In this document: in pieces, positions 31,910 through 43,035 of the stretch
How the letters are laid out: the number at the start of each line of letters is the position of its first letter
Position numbering within the stretch: the first letter of the stretch is position 1
From: Pseudeuparius sepicola
Taxonomy: Eukaryota > Arthropoda > Insecta > Coleoptera > Anthribidae
DNA: 64,000 bases
Reading direction: 5' to 3'
NCBI GenBank assembly: GCA_963920635.1
Contig: OY987305.1
Span: 25,630,876 to 25,694,875, forward strand
Translations under genes and position numbers: made by a program
Notes under the pieces: generated by a model
The model's database searches: none
Told to the model about the DNA's origin: nothing
What the model saw: only the letters and a program-made list of their open reading frames with translations

Positions 31910-32330
31910 AAATATAACGTTTTAAAATTTTATATTAAATTTATTTAAATTGAATTTGTGGATCTCGTAATAAAGATAGACAATTAATGCAATAACAAAA
32001 AAGATTTGTTTTAACCAAGAGAATTTCAAATGTTTAGTATAGTTTTCAGATTTTACTGATAATCAATATTCTAATATTCTCAAAATGAAATAAGAATTTC
32101 AGGAAAATCTTAAAAGCTCCTAAACATTTTGGGATTTTATTATGTTATTCTCTTAGTCAAGTTAAAACAAATCTTTTTTGTTATTGCTTTGATCTTCTAT
32201 CTTTGTCACGAGATCCACAAATTCAAGTTAAATAAATTTAGTATAAAATTTGAAAACGGAATATTTCAAAAATAGATAATGATGCAAAGTTTTATATCAT
32301 TTTAATTGACACTTTCATCAACACAAAAAT
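31910..32330. repeat. Copy of the core of the MITE at 14660-15060
   Basis: Shares GAATTTGTGGATCTCGTAA, AGCTCCTAAACATTTTGG and CACGAGATCCACAAATTC in the same order with the block at 14740-14965, including the internal inverted layout. The CAGAGTGG tips are absent, so the core itself may be a separate element. Confidence 0.75.
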
Positions 32331-32708
32331 CTTCAATTTGTTCTTAACTAATAAAACAAGCTTAACTGACATTTGTCGTACATTTAACATCTTTTTCTTT
32401 TCCATGTCATTTTTTATTTGGACCTATTTTAAAAATAACCTTCACAGTTTTTGGAAGAATATTTAAAATCCCAAGTTTTAGTTTGAGAATTTTGACTAAC
32501 TTACTTATAACCTTTTGTTTTATGGATGATTACATTCGTCATTTATGCGATTTTTGTGGTTATTTATATTTCCTTGCTTGCAATGGACTAACATTGCGAA
32601 AGGATGCTGACTTCGTGACAACACAAAAATCTAATCTAATCAAATTACTATAAAGGTAAAATTCTAGGATAAAAATATGGCATGCAATGAATAAGTTTAT
32701 AGACTTAC

Positions 32709-32832
32709 ATCTACAGTAAACCCTTCTCTCATACGTCTAGCTAGCAATAATAAAATGGAAGCAGTAGTATTTTCATCAGTCTGTCGTTTTGAAAGTAACG
32801 TTGGCAACCTATGGCTATAAAATAATTCGTTC
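32709..32832 (-). CDS. SZT2: SZT2-like gene, internal exon
   Basis: A 124-bp open block on the minus strand with a splice acceptor (TATTTTTAG before 32832) and a strong donor GTAAGT (32708-32703). It reads NELFYSHRLPTLLSKRQTDE, then NTTASILLLLARRMREGFTVD. From memory this matches the region of SZT2 (KICSTOR complex subunit, recruits GATOR1 to lysosomes) that reads LFNEH, ALRRKKHTE and VRLREGYSV. The exon starts in phase 2 and ends in phase 0. The other exon (41704-41924) ends in phase 0, so at least one exon between them is required and was not found. Coding-like periodicity, no stop and correct splice sites make it a real host exon. Confidence 0.68.
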
Positions 32833-32983
32833 CTAAAAATATTACAAAATAAAAATATTATATTATGATATAATATATATGATATAATCAGAGTATACCG
32901 TTTGTCTAGTAAGTATGCACAGAAATTAATTGAAATGACAAAAACTTAAAACAAAGCTGTAAATTATTTAAGGTTCTATCAGT

Positions 32984-33152
32984 GGCAAAATACAAAATAT
33001 GTGTGGGAAGATAGATAGTTCAACAGTTAAATTATGTCTTAATGATTTAATGAGCATCATGTTTAAGCTATTAAGATATAGATCACTCCCTTATGATTTA
33101 GGTAGAAAAAGTATGCAGGCTGGTTTCATATTAGTCGCAATTGTAAGTTGAA
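32984..33152 (+). CDS. Possible exon on plus strand, unassigned
   Basis: A 56-codon open stretch between a possible acceptor (TCTATCAG) and a donor GTAAGT (from about 33153), reading SSTVKLCLNDLMSIMFKLLR, then SLPYDLGRKSMQAGF. The pattern C-x3-L-x2-IMF...LPYD faintly recalls MAD2L1BP/p31comet, but the region is short and no further exon fits clearly. A GT-rich stretch at 33256-33371 is also open without assignment. Treat as a coding-like segment only. Confidence 0.22.
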
Positions 33153-33798
33153 ACAAGGTATTAAATATTGAAATTAATAACCTGATAATACCTGCAGGTG
33201 GGGAAACAGGATCGATAAAGGGAGAAATGGCCTATGTTCGGAATAATGGAGCTCTGGAAGCGGGTTTTCTGGTACCACTCGTGAGTGTGTAGATGATGAC
33301 GAGGACTCGTTGGCAGTAAGTCAGCAAGTGCCCACAGCGTTCTGCAAGTGGGTGTTCTTCACTGTGACATAATAAGGCTGGAAAAAAACGATATTCGGAA
33401 AAAGTAGAAAAATGGTATCTGAAACCGGCGAAACGAATAATGCAGGTAGTTTCAACAAAACAGAACCCATTTACTAAGGAAAAATACTTATAGCATTGCT
33501 ATTAAGAAATAAGAAAATAAATCATTGTTTAAACTTATACAGGGTATCCCAGACATAAGTACCAAAATTTTACCCATGTATTTAACTCATCAAAAGCAAC
33601 AACTTTTTCAAATAATTTTGTTTGAAAACTCAATTTTTTTTATACGGTATTTTTTCTGTTAAAATAATTCCGAGTTGCTTATGGATACAAAAACACCAAA
33701 GTAACACCTGGGAATAGATAATTCATTACATACATATTTTTGCTAGCCTCCTGCTGGCCAGACACAAGTTATTTATAAATAGTTGTATTGTCACGCAT

Positions 33799-34053
33799 TT
33801 GGAGTTAGGTGCAGGAACATTTGGGGACAATGACGGTATTTACAATAATAATAAATTCACTAATATGTTATTAGCTCATGGCAAAACCTATGGCAACTGT
33901 CTTCAGGATTTCAGGCTCAGAGGAAGTATACAGAACAATTCCCGAATTGCCTCACCCCAAATAGATGCACATTGCACATTTCTTCATGTTTTACAAGCAC
34001 TTCAGGAAAGTGGAAATCTTCCCAATCGGGGCAGACAATGGCCAATCGTATAA
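33799..34053 (+). pseudogene. Transposase N-terminal helix-turn-helix fragment
   Basis: Reads NKFTNMLLAHGKTYGNCLQ, then IDAHCTFLHVLQALQESGN. The pattern matches the first DNA-binding part of insect Tc1/mariner-like proteins, in which a helix of type M-x3-YG is followed by R-P-TF-x2-V-Q-LRETG (from memory). The catalytic domain is absent; the frame ends where a LINE tail (ATAGATAGATA) begins. Confidence 0.5.
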
Positions 34054-35700
34054 ATAGATAGATATCTTTATTTGCTTATTTAACTAAAATACACAATGTG
34101 TATAGCAGTCTTAGCGTCGCCACAATTTACAGTGCCTAATTTATTTGTCTAATGAATAAATCTCTGCCTAATTAATCAATTTGTTTTACCATATATAATT
34201 AAAATATTCTTCTAGATTGGATGGACACATTTTAATAAGTGCCTTTTGGACTTCAAATTTGTAGGCTTTCATTGTTAGGTTTTTGTAAGATGGAAGTATG
34301 TGATTATATATTTTTATGGCAAGAGTAAAAAAACTTTTATGCATGAATTAAAGATGGTATTGTGATGCGATCAATAGGTCAGCTTCTCTTGCATTGTGAT
34401 TATGTTGTTGCCCATGACTTCTGGAGTTCTTCTTGTTTGTTTTTACATACAATAAACATTCTCTAATGAACAGAGCTGGTAAGGTTAGAATTTTGAGATT
34501 TTTAAATTAAATTTGACAGGATGTTCTATTTGGTACTTTTGCTATAGCCTGAATTGCTAACTTTTGACATTTGAAAACTGCTTGCCAATTTGTAGAGTTC
34601 CCCAGAGTATTGTACAATACATCAGTTGGCTCTGGAAGAGTCCCATATATGCTATACTAACATGTCATTGGAGGCAGATTCGGACAACCTTCGGAGCAGA
34701 TATGTTGTCTTAGAGAGCTTTGTTGTCAATTGCTCAATATGTGTCCTAAACGAGAGCTTTGAGTCCAGGTGCACCCCCAGAAACTTCACAATATTGTTAT
34801 CATCAAAAGTCTTTCTTAGACAAAAAGTCAGTTTGTTTTTGTTTTATTTAGGTTTAGTGAGACTTTATTTCTTTGGAACCAGCATCTTGCTGATTTAATA
34901 GTGGTATCTTTGCATTCTTGTATTTTTTCTGGGTTTCTTATCATAGTGTACAGTGTGGTGTCATCTGCATATTGCACCAGTGTCATTTGTATGGTATTTA
35001 AAATCGTTTACATATATTATGAAGAGAACTGGACCCCGAATTGAGCCTTGTGTTATTCCTATAGAAACTAAGTGTGCATCTGATACTTCATTATTACCCT
35101 CGACAATCTGGTACCTGCTCCGAAGATATGATTTAACAAAATTCTCCGAATTACCTCACACTCCATAATGGTACATTTTATGTAGTAAAGTCTGATGGCA
35201 GACGCTGTCAAACGCCTTCGATAGGTCACAGAAGGGAGCAGCAACCACCGCACCCCCCTTAAAGGCGCTGACAACATCCGTCACCAACCTCATTATTGCA
35301 TGTTTTGTGTTTAACCCTCGTCTAAATCCATGCTGACTAGAGAACAGGCCATTGGCATCAAAGAACTCGGATAGTCTTGTACAAAAGGCCATCTCGATTG
35401 GTTTCGCCAAATTTGGAACAATTGCTATTGGTCGGTAGTTGCTAGGGTCTGCGTCATCACCACATTTGTAAATGGGTATTTACTATTCGTGCAATTTTAG
35501 CTTATCTGGGAATACAATCATCTGGAAGCATTTGTTTATAATTAGAACAAGAGGTATAATAACGCCTTTACTGAGATTCTTCAACAATTTATTGCTGATA
35601 CCAAACCTGACTGTACTGTTGTAAGTGGTGCAAATTATTCTGGCATTAGCACTCATAGTATAGTAGACTGGTTTTAAGTATAGCACAATGTATCATAACT
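34040..35700 (-). mobile_element. 5'-truncated CR1/Jockey-like LINE
   Basis: Minus-strand reverse transcriptase pieces: near 35430 NYRPIAIVPN, at 35156-35410 AFCTRLSEFFDANGLFSSQHGFR and DLSKAFDSVCHQTLL, near 35100 SYLRSRYQIVEG and GITQGSIRGPVLFIIYVNDF, then VKFLGVHLDSKLSFRTHIEQL (about 34780). Frameshifts and stops break it. The 3' end has a TATCTATCTATTT tail at about 34055-34070. Confidence 0.8.
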
Positions 35701-35879
35701 ATTATTACATAATATGCTACTACTTAGTCAACCAAGATTTTCAACTTATGCTCCAGTAGCGGGTAACAAAACATATAATAATTTTTAAAATATTTATATT
35801 GAAGGCAAAGAGGTTTCCTAAAAAAATTAGCTTTTGATGAGTTAGATACGTGGGACACCCTGTATAATATAACCTCTTA

Positions 35880-38054
35880 ACCTGAGGACGGAACACATAT
35901 CTTCAGTCAAACTCAGTGTTAAATAAATAGCAAATAGAATATTGTACATATTTTTATTAAACAAAAGAAAATGTGAAATTCGCAATGTGGATGATTAAAT
36001 AAAGTGTAACAGAAGTTACTGAACATAACAAAATACCTATTTCAAGATTACACAAGATTACTTTAAGCAAAACTACATAAAAGACCCAAGCAGACATCAT
36101 AATTTCATTGTTATTTGCAATCTAGACTGGCACTACTAGCCTTCTAAAAATCGGAATTTGTTATAGGTTCGATATATGTCCATTTCTGATATTTATTAAG
36201 TATCAGACTCAGTTTCAGATTCGAAATTTCCAGCTTTATCACAATTTCTTACAGTCACTACTTTTCAGGTATGCCATACTAACACAGCCATCCTATAATT
36301 TTGGAAGGCACGTGGTGCCAATGGTGATCGTTTGAAACAGTCCTATCCCCAGGTTCTTCATATAGTCCATACCATATACCGACACAAAACGATGGGTCAA
36401 AAATTATAGAAATCGAAGGGCGATTATCTTTAAACTTGAACCCACTAGCTACCACTAGCTCCGTAACAAAGCATCATGTTTTATAGATTTAAAGACAGAT
36501 AAGTCACTTGAGAAGAAAGGAATTTACAGGTTTGGTAGCAGAAACAAGGTTTACCTTTTGTACGATCCAAGTTTTCCCTCTTAGTTTAAGACCTTCTACA
36601 GGGCTCAAAATTGTTTATAATATTAATATTAGGGCTTTGTAATTCTCAAAATACTTACAAATGTATATGTATAATTTCAAAGTTTCTTTGATTGTAGATA
36701 AATTGGACGAAATGCATTATAAAATTTTGTTTACAGCAACCAGATTATTTCAGTAAAATTAATTATTGTTTCAAGCTCTAATGATATGAATAGATTATAT
36801 TTAAATCTCGTATAGGTACCTGTTCGTTCATTCAACAACAAATTTCTTTACTGATTTCAACCATCTACATATAAAAATAATCCCTTGAAATAATTTCATT
36901 CAAATTGTAAAATTTGTACTTAAATTTAATAGTACAGTAACAACATGTGAAAGGACCAAAGTATTTCTGTTTAATTTACTATCACTTTTGTGTCCCAAAA
37001 TTCTTTTTATTTTATTTTAAATTTTGTGATGTTTGTCCTACATAACTTAAATTTGTAAATTACAGTTATAATATGGAAGAAAATAAACTGTCAGAATTAT
37101 TAAAGATAAAAATATGTGACCTTCATTATATTGACAAATCACTTCCTCACACACATTTTGCCTGTACCTTATTAATACTTATGGATCAGTGGTTCACTCT
37201 GTATCTGTAGGAATTAACATAATTGATAGTCGAAACTAAAAACTGGTAATTTTATCGCTGCCAGATTGCATCTCTAAAATTACTAAAACAATTTTAGAAA
37301 ATGATTACTTTCAGTCATAGTGTAGATGACTATAAAACATGTTCAGTCCAGGGAGAAGACACAGAATAAGTAAATCAATATCTTATTAAAACTATTAGAA
37401 AAACCGCTGCCAAGGAAATCATTACTTCCACATAACTTTTTTTAAATCTAGTATGTAGAGTGCCCTCGCTTAGAGAAGTACATGTAAGTTATCAACAGCC
37501 TGCATGAACCTATCCTGCCATAGGCTTAACAATTTTACAATTGTTCATAAGAGTCGTACATATAAATGTATATGAACATTATACATTTTTGATCTCCCAA
37601 ATTAAAATAATGGTCTCTCTCCGCAATAATACAGAAATTGGTTCATGGCACATTGTGACGACAAAAAAGTATAAATTTTTCTAAAGTTAAGTTAGGATAA
37701 TGTCTAATTTAAACATATGGACTAAAATGAAGTACACGACTATTTATATCTTTCAATCAAGACGGTTCACTCCCGCCACCGCTATACGCTTTTCGCAGTT
37801 TTCCGTGAGAAATCCAGTTAAAAATATTATGTTGTGAAGACTCGTGGTTATATCTCGCCCGTGTTAACGAGACGGTTGTGTACGAGTGAAAGTTGCTAGA
37901 CAGAGAAGCGTGAGGTACCTCCAGAAAAGCTCTCCTCCAGAAGATCTCCAAACAACATCACCACTATATATTCACGCGTAAGTGGGACCATTTTAGTGTC
38001 AATACTCGTGTCATTATTGATTATTCGTTACAACTTTGTCTTGGTACTTTCTTA
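35880..38054. other. Unassigned, probably SZT2-like intron
   Basis: About 2.2 kb without a supported gene. A minus-strand stretch at about 36240-36420 stays open with an acidic SETESDT segment, and 37757-37951 is open and CpG-rich. Neither matches a known family or the missing SZT2 exon. Confidence 0.4.
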
Positions 38055-38439
38055 TACAGGGTGAGTTTTTTCGATGACCTCTATGGGGATCTCAGAAACT
38101 AGCAGCGCTAGAACAAAGGTTAAATGGGGAAAGAATTGCGGTTCTCGATTTGTAAAAAAGTTTATGGCTCACTAGATATTTTGAAAAGAGTGATTTTTTT
38201 GCTATTTCATCAGATCTCTGTAGCTCCGTTATTTCTGATTATACAAAAAAACTGTAGAGATAAAACTTGTTGATAATTTTAGCCTTAATAAGATAATCTA
38301 ATCCAATTTTTTATGTTGTTTGTGATTTTTGAGATATGACATAAACTTGTCTTTTTTGAAACGTAAATCATAGTTGGCTGTGGCCTTATCAAATCGGCCA
38401 TTTTTTGAGCTGTCCAAAGATATAATACTAGAAATAGAC

Positions 38440-38667
38440 CTATTTCCTGGCCGCCCCGATCCCCCGATTTGTCTGTTTTGCATTTCTTTTTGTGGGGAAC
38501 AGTACACAATGAAGTATGAGACAATTGATGAATTAAGAGCAGCTGTTTTAGAAGCAATTGCCAGTATTGACAGGCGCTCTCTAAGAAAGGCGACAAATTC
38601 AGTTTCAAAAAGATGCAATATTTGCATAAATAATAATGGTGGATTGTTTGAACACCTTTTAAAATAA
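38440..38667 (+). pseudogene. Mariner-type transposase C-terminus
   Basis: Two frames join: WPPRSPDLSVLHFFLWGTV (third catalytic position, His where Asp is usual) and ETIDELRAAVLEAIASIDRR, RKATNSVSKRCNICINNNGG and FEHLLK. This is the usual ending of insect mariner-like proteins. A one-base shift near 38512 and loss of everything upstream inactivate it. Confidence 0.78.
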
Positions 38668-38966
38668 TAATAATTTGAATTTTTTAATTTTTGTTTTATT
38701 TTGATTCCAGCTAAAAACAAAATATTTGAAAGTTTGAAGTATGTCTAATTATAAAATGGAACGTAATTATGAAATTATTCCATGGCTGACTATGTGAAAA
38801 TTAAAAAAAAAACAGAAAATTAGCCATAGCACATTTATTTTTTATAATAACTAGAATGACCCAAATATGCAACACGCATATTTAGCATATTATATGCATT
38901 TTTTTAAATATTTGCATATATCCTTAAAATATGGAATATTGTGCATAATTGAAAGAATTTAGGATA

Positions 38967-39093
38967 GCAAATGGCAACGAAGACAAAATAATAGTAATTG
39001 CCCCCTCCCCCGCACAAGCATGTGATTGCTTCTGGGGTACACCTAGTTTGGAGTATTGTGAGGGTGAAAATTATTATTATTATTATTATTATT
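38967..39093 (+). repeat. SINE 3' part inside the hAT element
   Basis: GCAAATGGCAACGAAGACAA through GGAGTATTGTGAGGGTGA and an (ATT)n tail, near-identical to 45795-45908. The tRNA-like head is missing. Confidence 0.85.
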
Positions 39094-39279
39094 TAAATCT
39101 TTGGCAGGCGTTTCATTCATTTTTGGGAACAGCGGTCAGTGTCTAGGTAGGTAGGTACCTGGTTTTCCCAAAATAATATAGGTAAATTATAATTTTATGG
39201 GCACTAATTCTAGTGATCTGAAAACAAATAAAGTAGGTATTTATACCTATTTAATAAAGTAGGATTATTGAAAAGGACA

Positions 39280-40293
39280 GAATAATATATGTATTGATGA
39301 AACCACCGATTCAAGAGGACGTTATATTGCTCATTTATTGATTGGAGTTCTTAGCGGCGAGATTTTACCAAAATGTTACCTCCTTGCTTCTAAAGAATTA
39401 GAAAAAACGAAGGAATTGACCGTGACCAGATTTGTTCAAGAGGAATTATCAACATTTTTTCTTCCTACACCTGTTCCTACCGATAATTTTTTGCTCGTTT
39501 TGTCAGATACAGCACCATAAGAGCCGGGCAAAATTTGAAAATCTTTTATCCGAAGTTGATACATGTAACATGCCTTGATCATGCTTTAAATAGGGTTGCT
39601 GAGGAAATTAGGAAACATTTTCCGCTTGTAAATAGTTTGATTTCCAACATGAAAAAAGTCTTCCTTAAAGCGCCTATAAGGGTTCTACAAAGAAAAACTA
39701 CCAAACACTCCTCTTCCACCTCAACCTGTTATTACAAGATGGGGCACTTGGTTGGAAGCTGCCTTTTTTTATTGTGAAAATTTTTGCCAACTGAAAGATC
39801 TAATTTCGGAATTTTCGAACAAATCTTCCCAGTCCCTTACAGACGTTAAACAACTATTCGAAAACAAGGAAATAAAGAAACAACTTTCCTTTCTAAAAGC
39901 AAATTATAGCTTTCTTTCTAAAACAATAACACAAATGGAGGAATCTAATTTGCCATTAACCCGAAGTGTAGAATTGGTAAAACAATCTGAGGTTGCTTTT
40001 CAAAATATCACAGGTAAAATTGGGGACAAAATATTTCAAAAATTTAGAAATGTAATGGAAAAAATAGTGGGTTTCAGTTTCTTAGCCAAGTAGCAAATAT
40101 TTTAAAGGAAGATTTTACCGAATCCATCGATTTGGATCCTGTTATAGTGAGCAATTTTAAAAGCGCACCTCTTACATCGGTTGATGTGGAAAGGAGTTTC
40201 TTCATTTATAAATTTTTATATTTTGATAGAAGACAAAATTTTTTAATTGAGAATTTTACAACTAAATTTCAACCTGATTTTTATAATTTATAA
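39280..40293 (+). pseudogene. hAT-type transposase, broken
   Basis: Order of readable parts: NNICIDETTDSRGRYIAHLLIG (start of RNase H-like core), LSDTAP, then [46 protein letters not shown]-type helices and the C-terminal dimerisation part APLTSVDVERSFFIYKFLYF, ending FYNL near 40293. TRWGTWL and the terminal VERSF block are hallmark hAT features. At least three frameshifts and a stop (TAA near 39519) divide it. The zinc-finger N-terminus is missing. Confidence 0.82.
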
Positions 40294-40885
40294 TAAATGC
40301 ATATTTAGATTTAAAATAAAATATTGTTACTTTTACTATAACAATAAATTTATATTTTTAAAGTATTTCTTAATTTTCATATTTTCAACATTTTCCTGCA
40401 TATTTTGACTAAATTATTTGCATATTTATGCGCATATTTTAGGGTTTTGACTTGCATATTTGGGTTACTCTAATAATAACTATGCCGAGTATTATATCTT
40501 TGGACAGCTCAAAAAATGGCCGATTTGATAAGGCCACAGCCAACTATGATTTACGTTTAAAAAAAGACAAGTTTGTCATATCTCAAAAATCACAAACAAC
40601 ATAAAAAATTGGATTAGATTATCTTATTAAGGCTAAAATTATCTACAAGTTTTGTCTCTACAGTTTTTTTGTATAATCAGAAATAACGAAGCTACAGAGA
40701 TCTGATGAAATATCCAAAAAAAATCACTCTTCAAAATATCTAGTGAGCCATGAACTTTTTTAAAAATCCAAAATGGGCATTAGATTGAGCATTCAAAACC
40801 GCAATTCTTTCCGCATTTACCTTTGTTCTAGCTCTGCTAGTTTCCGAGATCCCCATAGTGGTCATCGAGAAAAACTCGCCCTGTA

Positions 40886-41697
40886 TAACTCTGCCCCTTT
40901 GGGTATACAGTTTACCAAGCAAACCACTACAAAGAAAGCTATCGTTATGCAACATTGGTCCTTCGAGCTGGATCTATCGGAAATTGACAATAACATTTTT
41001 TCTAAGTTGAAAAATAAAAAAGTTAGAGGGAAAATCTTGTTTCGATCACCCTGTACAATTCGCGCTACAAGCCTTTTGAATTACCATAATGAAAACCTAA
41101 ACTTACACTCATTTTAGTACATGGGTTAAATAAAAGCTTTTGTTTTTAATAATTTTTTTATTTTGTGCTTTTTAGAATTTGATTCCCATATCATGAGGGT
41201 GGTGTGTATTTTAGAACACAAGCCTAACAGAATGTACAAATTTTGTTATAGTTATTACCTCCACTTATTTAAATTCATTTTTACACAAGCTAGCCTCGAC
41301 TAAGGGAAAATTTTGTAGCTTCTCCAAATTTGCTGTTTCTACTTTGTGGTTTCAAGATTGATACATGTTTCTATAGTGTCATATCTATCCATTTTGGTTA
41401 CAATTGGAATTTAGTGGCATTCCAACTGACCATATTGTTTCGACTAAAGCATATTGTTTTTGGCGAAAAATTACTCAGTTAAAAGTTGACTATTAGTTTA
41501 CTGGTCTTATTAACTAGCACTTACAATATAGTCCAAGAATAATTATCACAAATTTTCATATTAGCATATTTGTTTCCACTGTGGAAAGACCACAATAAAA
41601 AAATTTCATGGTAAATGTTCATCAATGCAATTGCATCATACTCCTAAAACACATAACACTATTAAACAGCTATTTAAAATAAAGAAAAATCTATTAT
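40886..41697. other. Unassigned, probably SZT2-like intron
   Basis: AT-rich, no coding region recognised. Confidence 0.4.
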
Positions 41698-41703
41698 ACT
41701 TAC

Positions 41704-41924
41704 AACATGAACAGAACTTTCAAGGCAAGTTCCTAATGTAGAATGAGCAAAAAAGTACAACAGGTCAGTATAAGATACAAACCCAGCTGGGGCATGAGGA
41801 TGAAAAGTGGAGCCTACTTTCAAGAATGAAACAGCTATTGCATCATAATGTAACTGGAACAACAATGACTCCATTATGTTAGAGTCTGGCATTGCAACTA
41901 TTCCATCTGTAATGACTAAAATAT
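41704..41924 (-). CDS. SZT2: SZT2-like gene, internal exon (VWA-like part)
   Basis: A 221-bp minus-strand open block bounded by an AG acceptor (41926-41925, after a TC/A-rich tract) and a GTAAGT donor (41703-41698). It reads ILVITDGIVAMPDSN, MESLLFQLHYDAIAVSFLKVG and FVSYTDLLYFFAHSTLGTCL. ITDG-x5-PD followed by a strand, then VSF-x-VG, is the C-terminal half of a von Willebrand A-like fold. From memory it matches the N-terminal part of SZT2, where TDGV-PD, ACSFVQVG and ELMKFIAMATFGSYL occur in this order. The exon starts with two bases completing a codon and ends in phase 0. It lies upstream of the exon at 32709-32832 in the same gene. Confidence 0.75.
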
Positions 41925-41926
41925 CT

Positions 41927-42639
41927 GAAAATACAAGAATATATCAAATTAAAATTGTGGGATAAGGTAGGACAATAGGTGCCTACTTCTGACCTGATTA
42001 TCACTTTTGGTATTGGATACTTCAAGCTACTTAGAATTTTTAACCATATTGTAAGGTTTTTACGGAAATTTGTCACTGTTTTCTTACTACATTACATACA
42101 ATTTTTGTGTCAAAACCCCGTTACCATGTTTAAATTAATTATTATCATCCTCCGAATGCTTTAACAATGTTTATTTGTTGATATGCGAAAATTTCAAGGC
42201 AATCGAAATTCGGCACAGTAACTCCATCTAGTGGCGATTAGAGGTAGTACGCCTAAATATTTTTATTGTGACACAGTGGAACAAGTACAATCACCGCCTC
42301 TGGTCCAAGGCACACTGTTTAACATTGGATAGAGTAGTTTTGGTTGGTTCACTCATGGATCTATCGAAATTGGCGCTTACGTTCAAGAATCTGTTCAGTG
42401 TACAGAGTGTCCCAAACTCGACGCCCCAGGGTTATTATAGGCAAACAAAAACAACCAGTAAAAATTTGACTTGTGGGTTTCTTGTAGGACCCTCAAGCTT
42501 GCTTGCGCATTTTTCTGATAAGTTTTCGTAAATATTTTTTTTATATCTTGTTCATTAAAAAGTTATATGCGTATTATTTGTAAAAATATGAAAAAGATGC
42601 CATTGTATTTTTTAATGAAAAATCAAGTTAGCCATGACT
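41927..42639. other. Unassigned, probably SZT2-like intron
   Basis: No gene supported. The upstream SZT2-like exons expected on this side were not found. Confidence 0.4.
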
Positions 42640-43035
42640 TATGTGTCATCAACAGCGTACGAGTGCCTAAGATGGTAATAAAGCACACGCAAGGCCGCAT
42701 TGTGTCGATGGATGTACGCCGAGACCGTGTATTTGCCACATGCAGAAAGCAAGTGCATAATGGTCTCCGGCACCTGACAGCAGTCCCTGCAACTGGTATC
42801 AGGGAACTGTACACCCATGATGTGGCTATGGTATTCCAACGTGTTGATGACACCATCTTGGCAGGCAACAATGAATCCTTCGGTCTTGGACTTGAGACCA
42901 CTAGACCTTAAAAAGGCGAAGGTCATTCCCCGGACAAGCCCCTGCCTTCCACGGTCCTAAAGAAGACGCCGTGCAGTGGCTTGTCCAGGTGAGTACGCAG
43001 AAGCATTTCTGCCTCCGCCCTCTTCAAGTGGTCTC
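42640..43035 (-). pseudogene. RLE-type LINE fragment with zinc knuckle
   Basis: The minus strand reads LDKPLHGVFF, SKTEGFIVACQDGVINTLEY, then CRDCCQVPETIMHLLSACGKY and HRHNAALRVLYYHL. The last two match the C-x2/3-C-x7-H-x4-C knuckle before the endonuclease in R2/R4-type LINEs, and align with ETEGFLLAIQDQVIPTRNY of the Dong-like copies at 46-50 kb, though much diverged. The endonuclease itself is absent. Confidence 0.68.

Larger units (their letters stand above)
33540..35862. mobile_element. TA-inserting DNA transposon, gutted and carrying a LINE
   Basis: Ends CAGGGTATCCCAGACATAAG and the complement of CAGGGTGTCCCACGTATCTA; both ends then share AACTCATCAAAAGC. TA flanks both sides. Inside are a transposase N-terminal fragment (33799-34050) and a minus-strand LINE (34040-35700) that replaced the catalytic part. 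Confidence 0.78.
38852..40472 (+). mobile_element. hAT transposon, 1621 bp, with broken transposase
   Basis: Terminal inverted repeat TAGAATGACCCAAATATGCA (left) and TAGAGTAACCCAAATATGCA (complement of right), and an 8-bp target duplication ATAATAAC (38844-38851 and 40473-40480). Many GCATAT words lie near both ends, as in the element at 9273-10156. It contains a SINE piece at 38967-39093. Confidence 0.92.
38057..40883. mobile_element. Mariner-type element with about 390-bp inverted arms, split by a hAT
   Basis: Ends CAGGGTGAGTTTTTTCGATG and the complement of CAGGGCGAGTTTTTCTCGAT, flanked by TA. Arms 38057-38445 and 40490-40883 pair closely. A transposase C-terminus lies inside the left arm side. 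Without the hAT (38852-40472 plus duplication) it is about 1.2 kb. Confidence 0.88.

Noticed and set aside
33256..33371. Missing SZT2 exon on minus strand
   Set aside because: The minus-strand translations show no match to the expected segment and no suitable splice pair.
36240..36420. piggyBac-like acidic exon on minus strand
   Set aside because: A short SETESDT stretch is too weak; no catalytic region nearby.
38967..39093. CRISPR-like or microsatellite-only feature for the ATT array
   Set aside because: The ATT run is the tail of a SINE fragment that matches 45795-45908; no spacer structure exists anywhere in the window.
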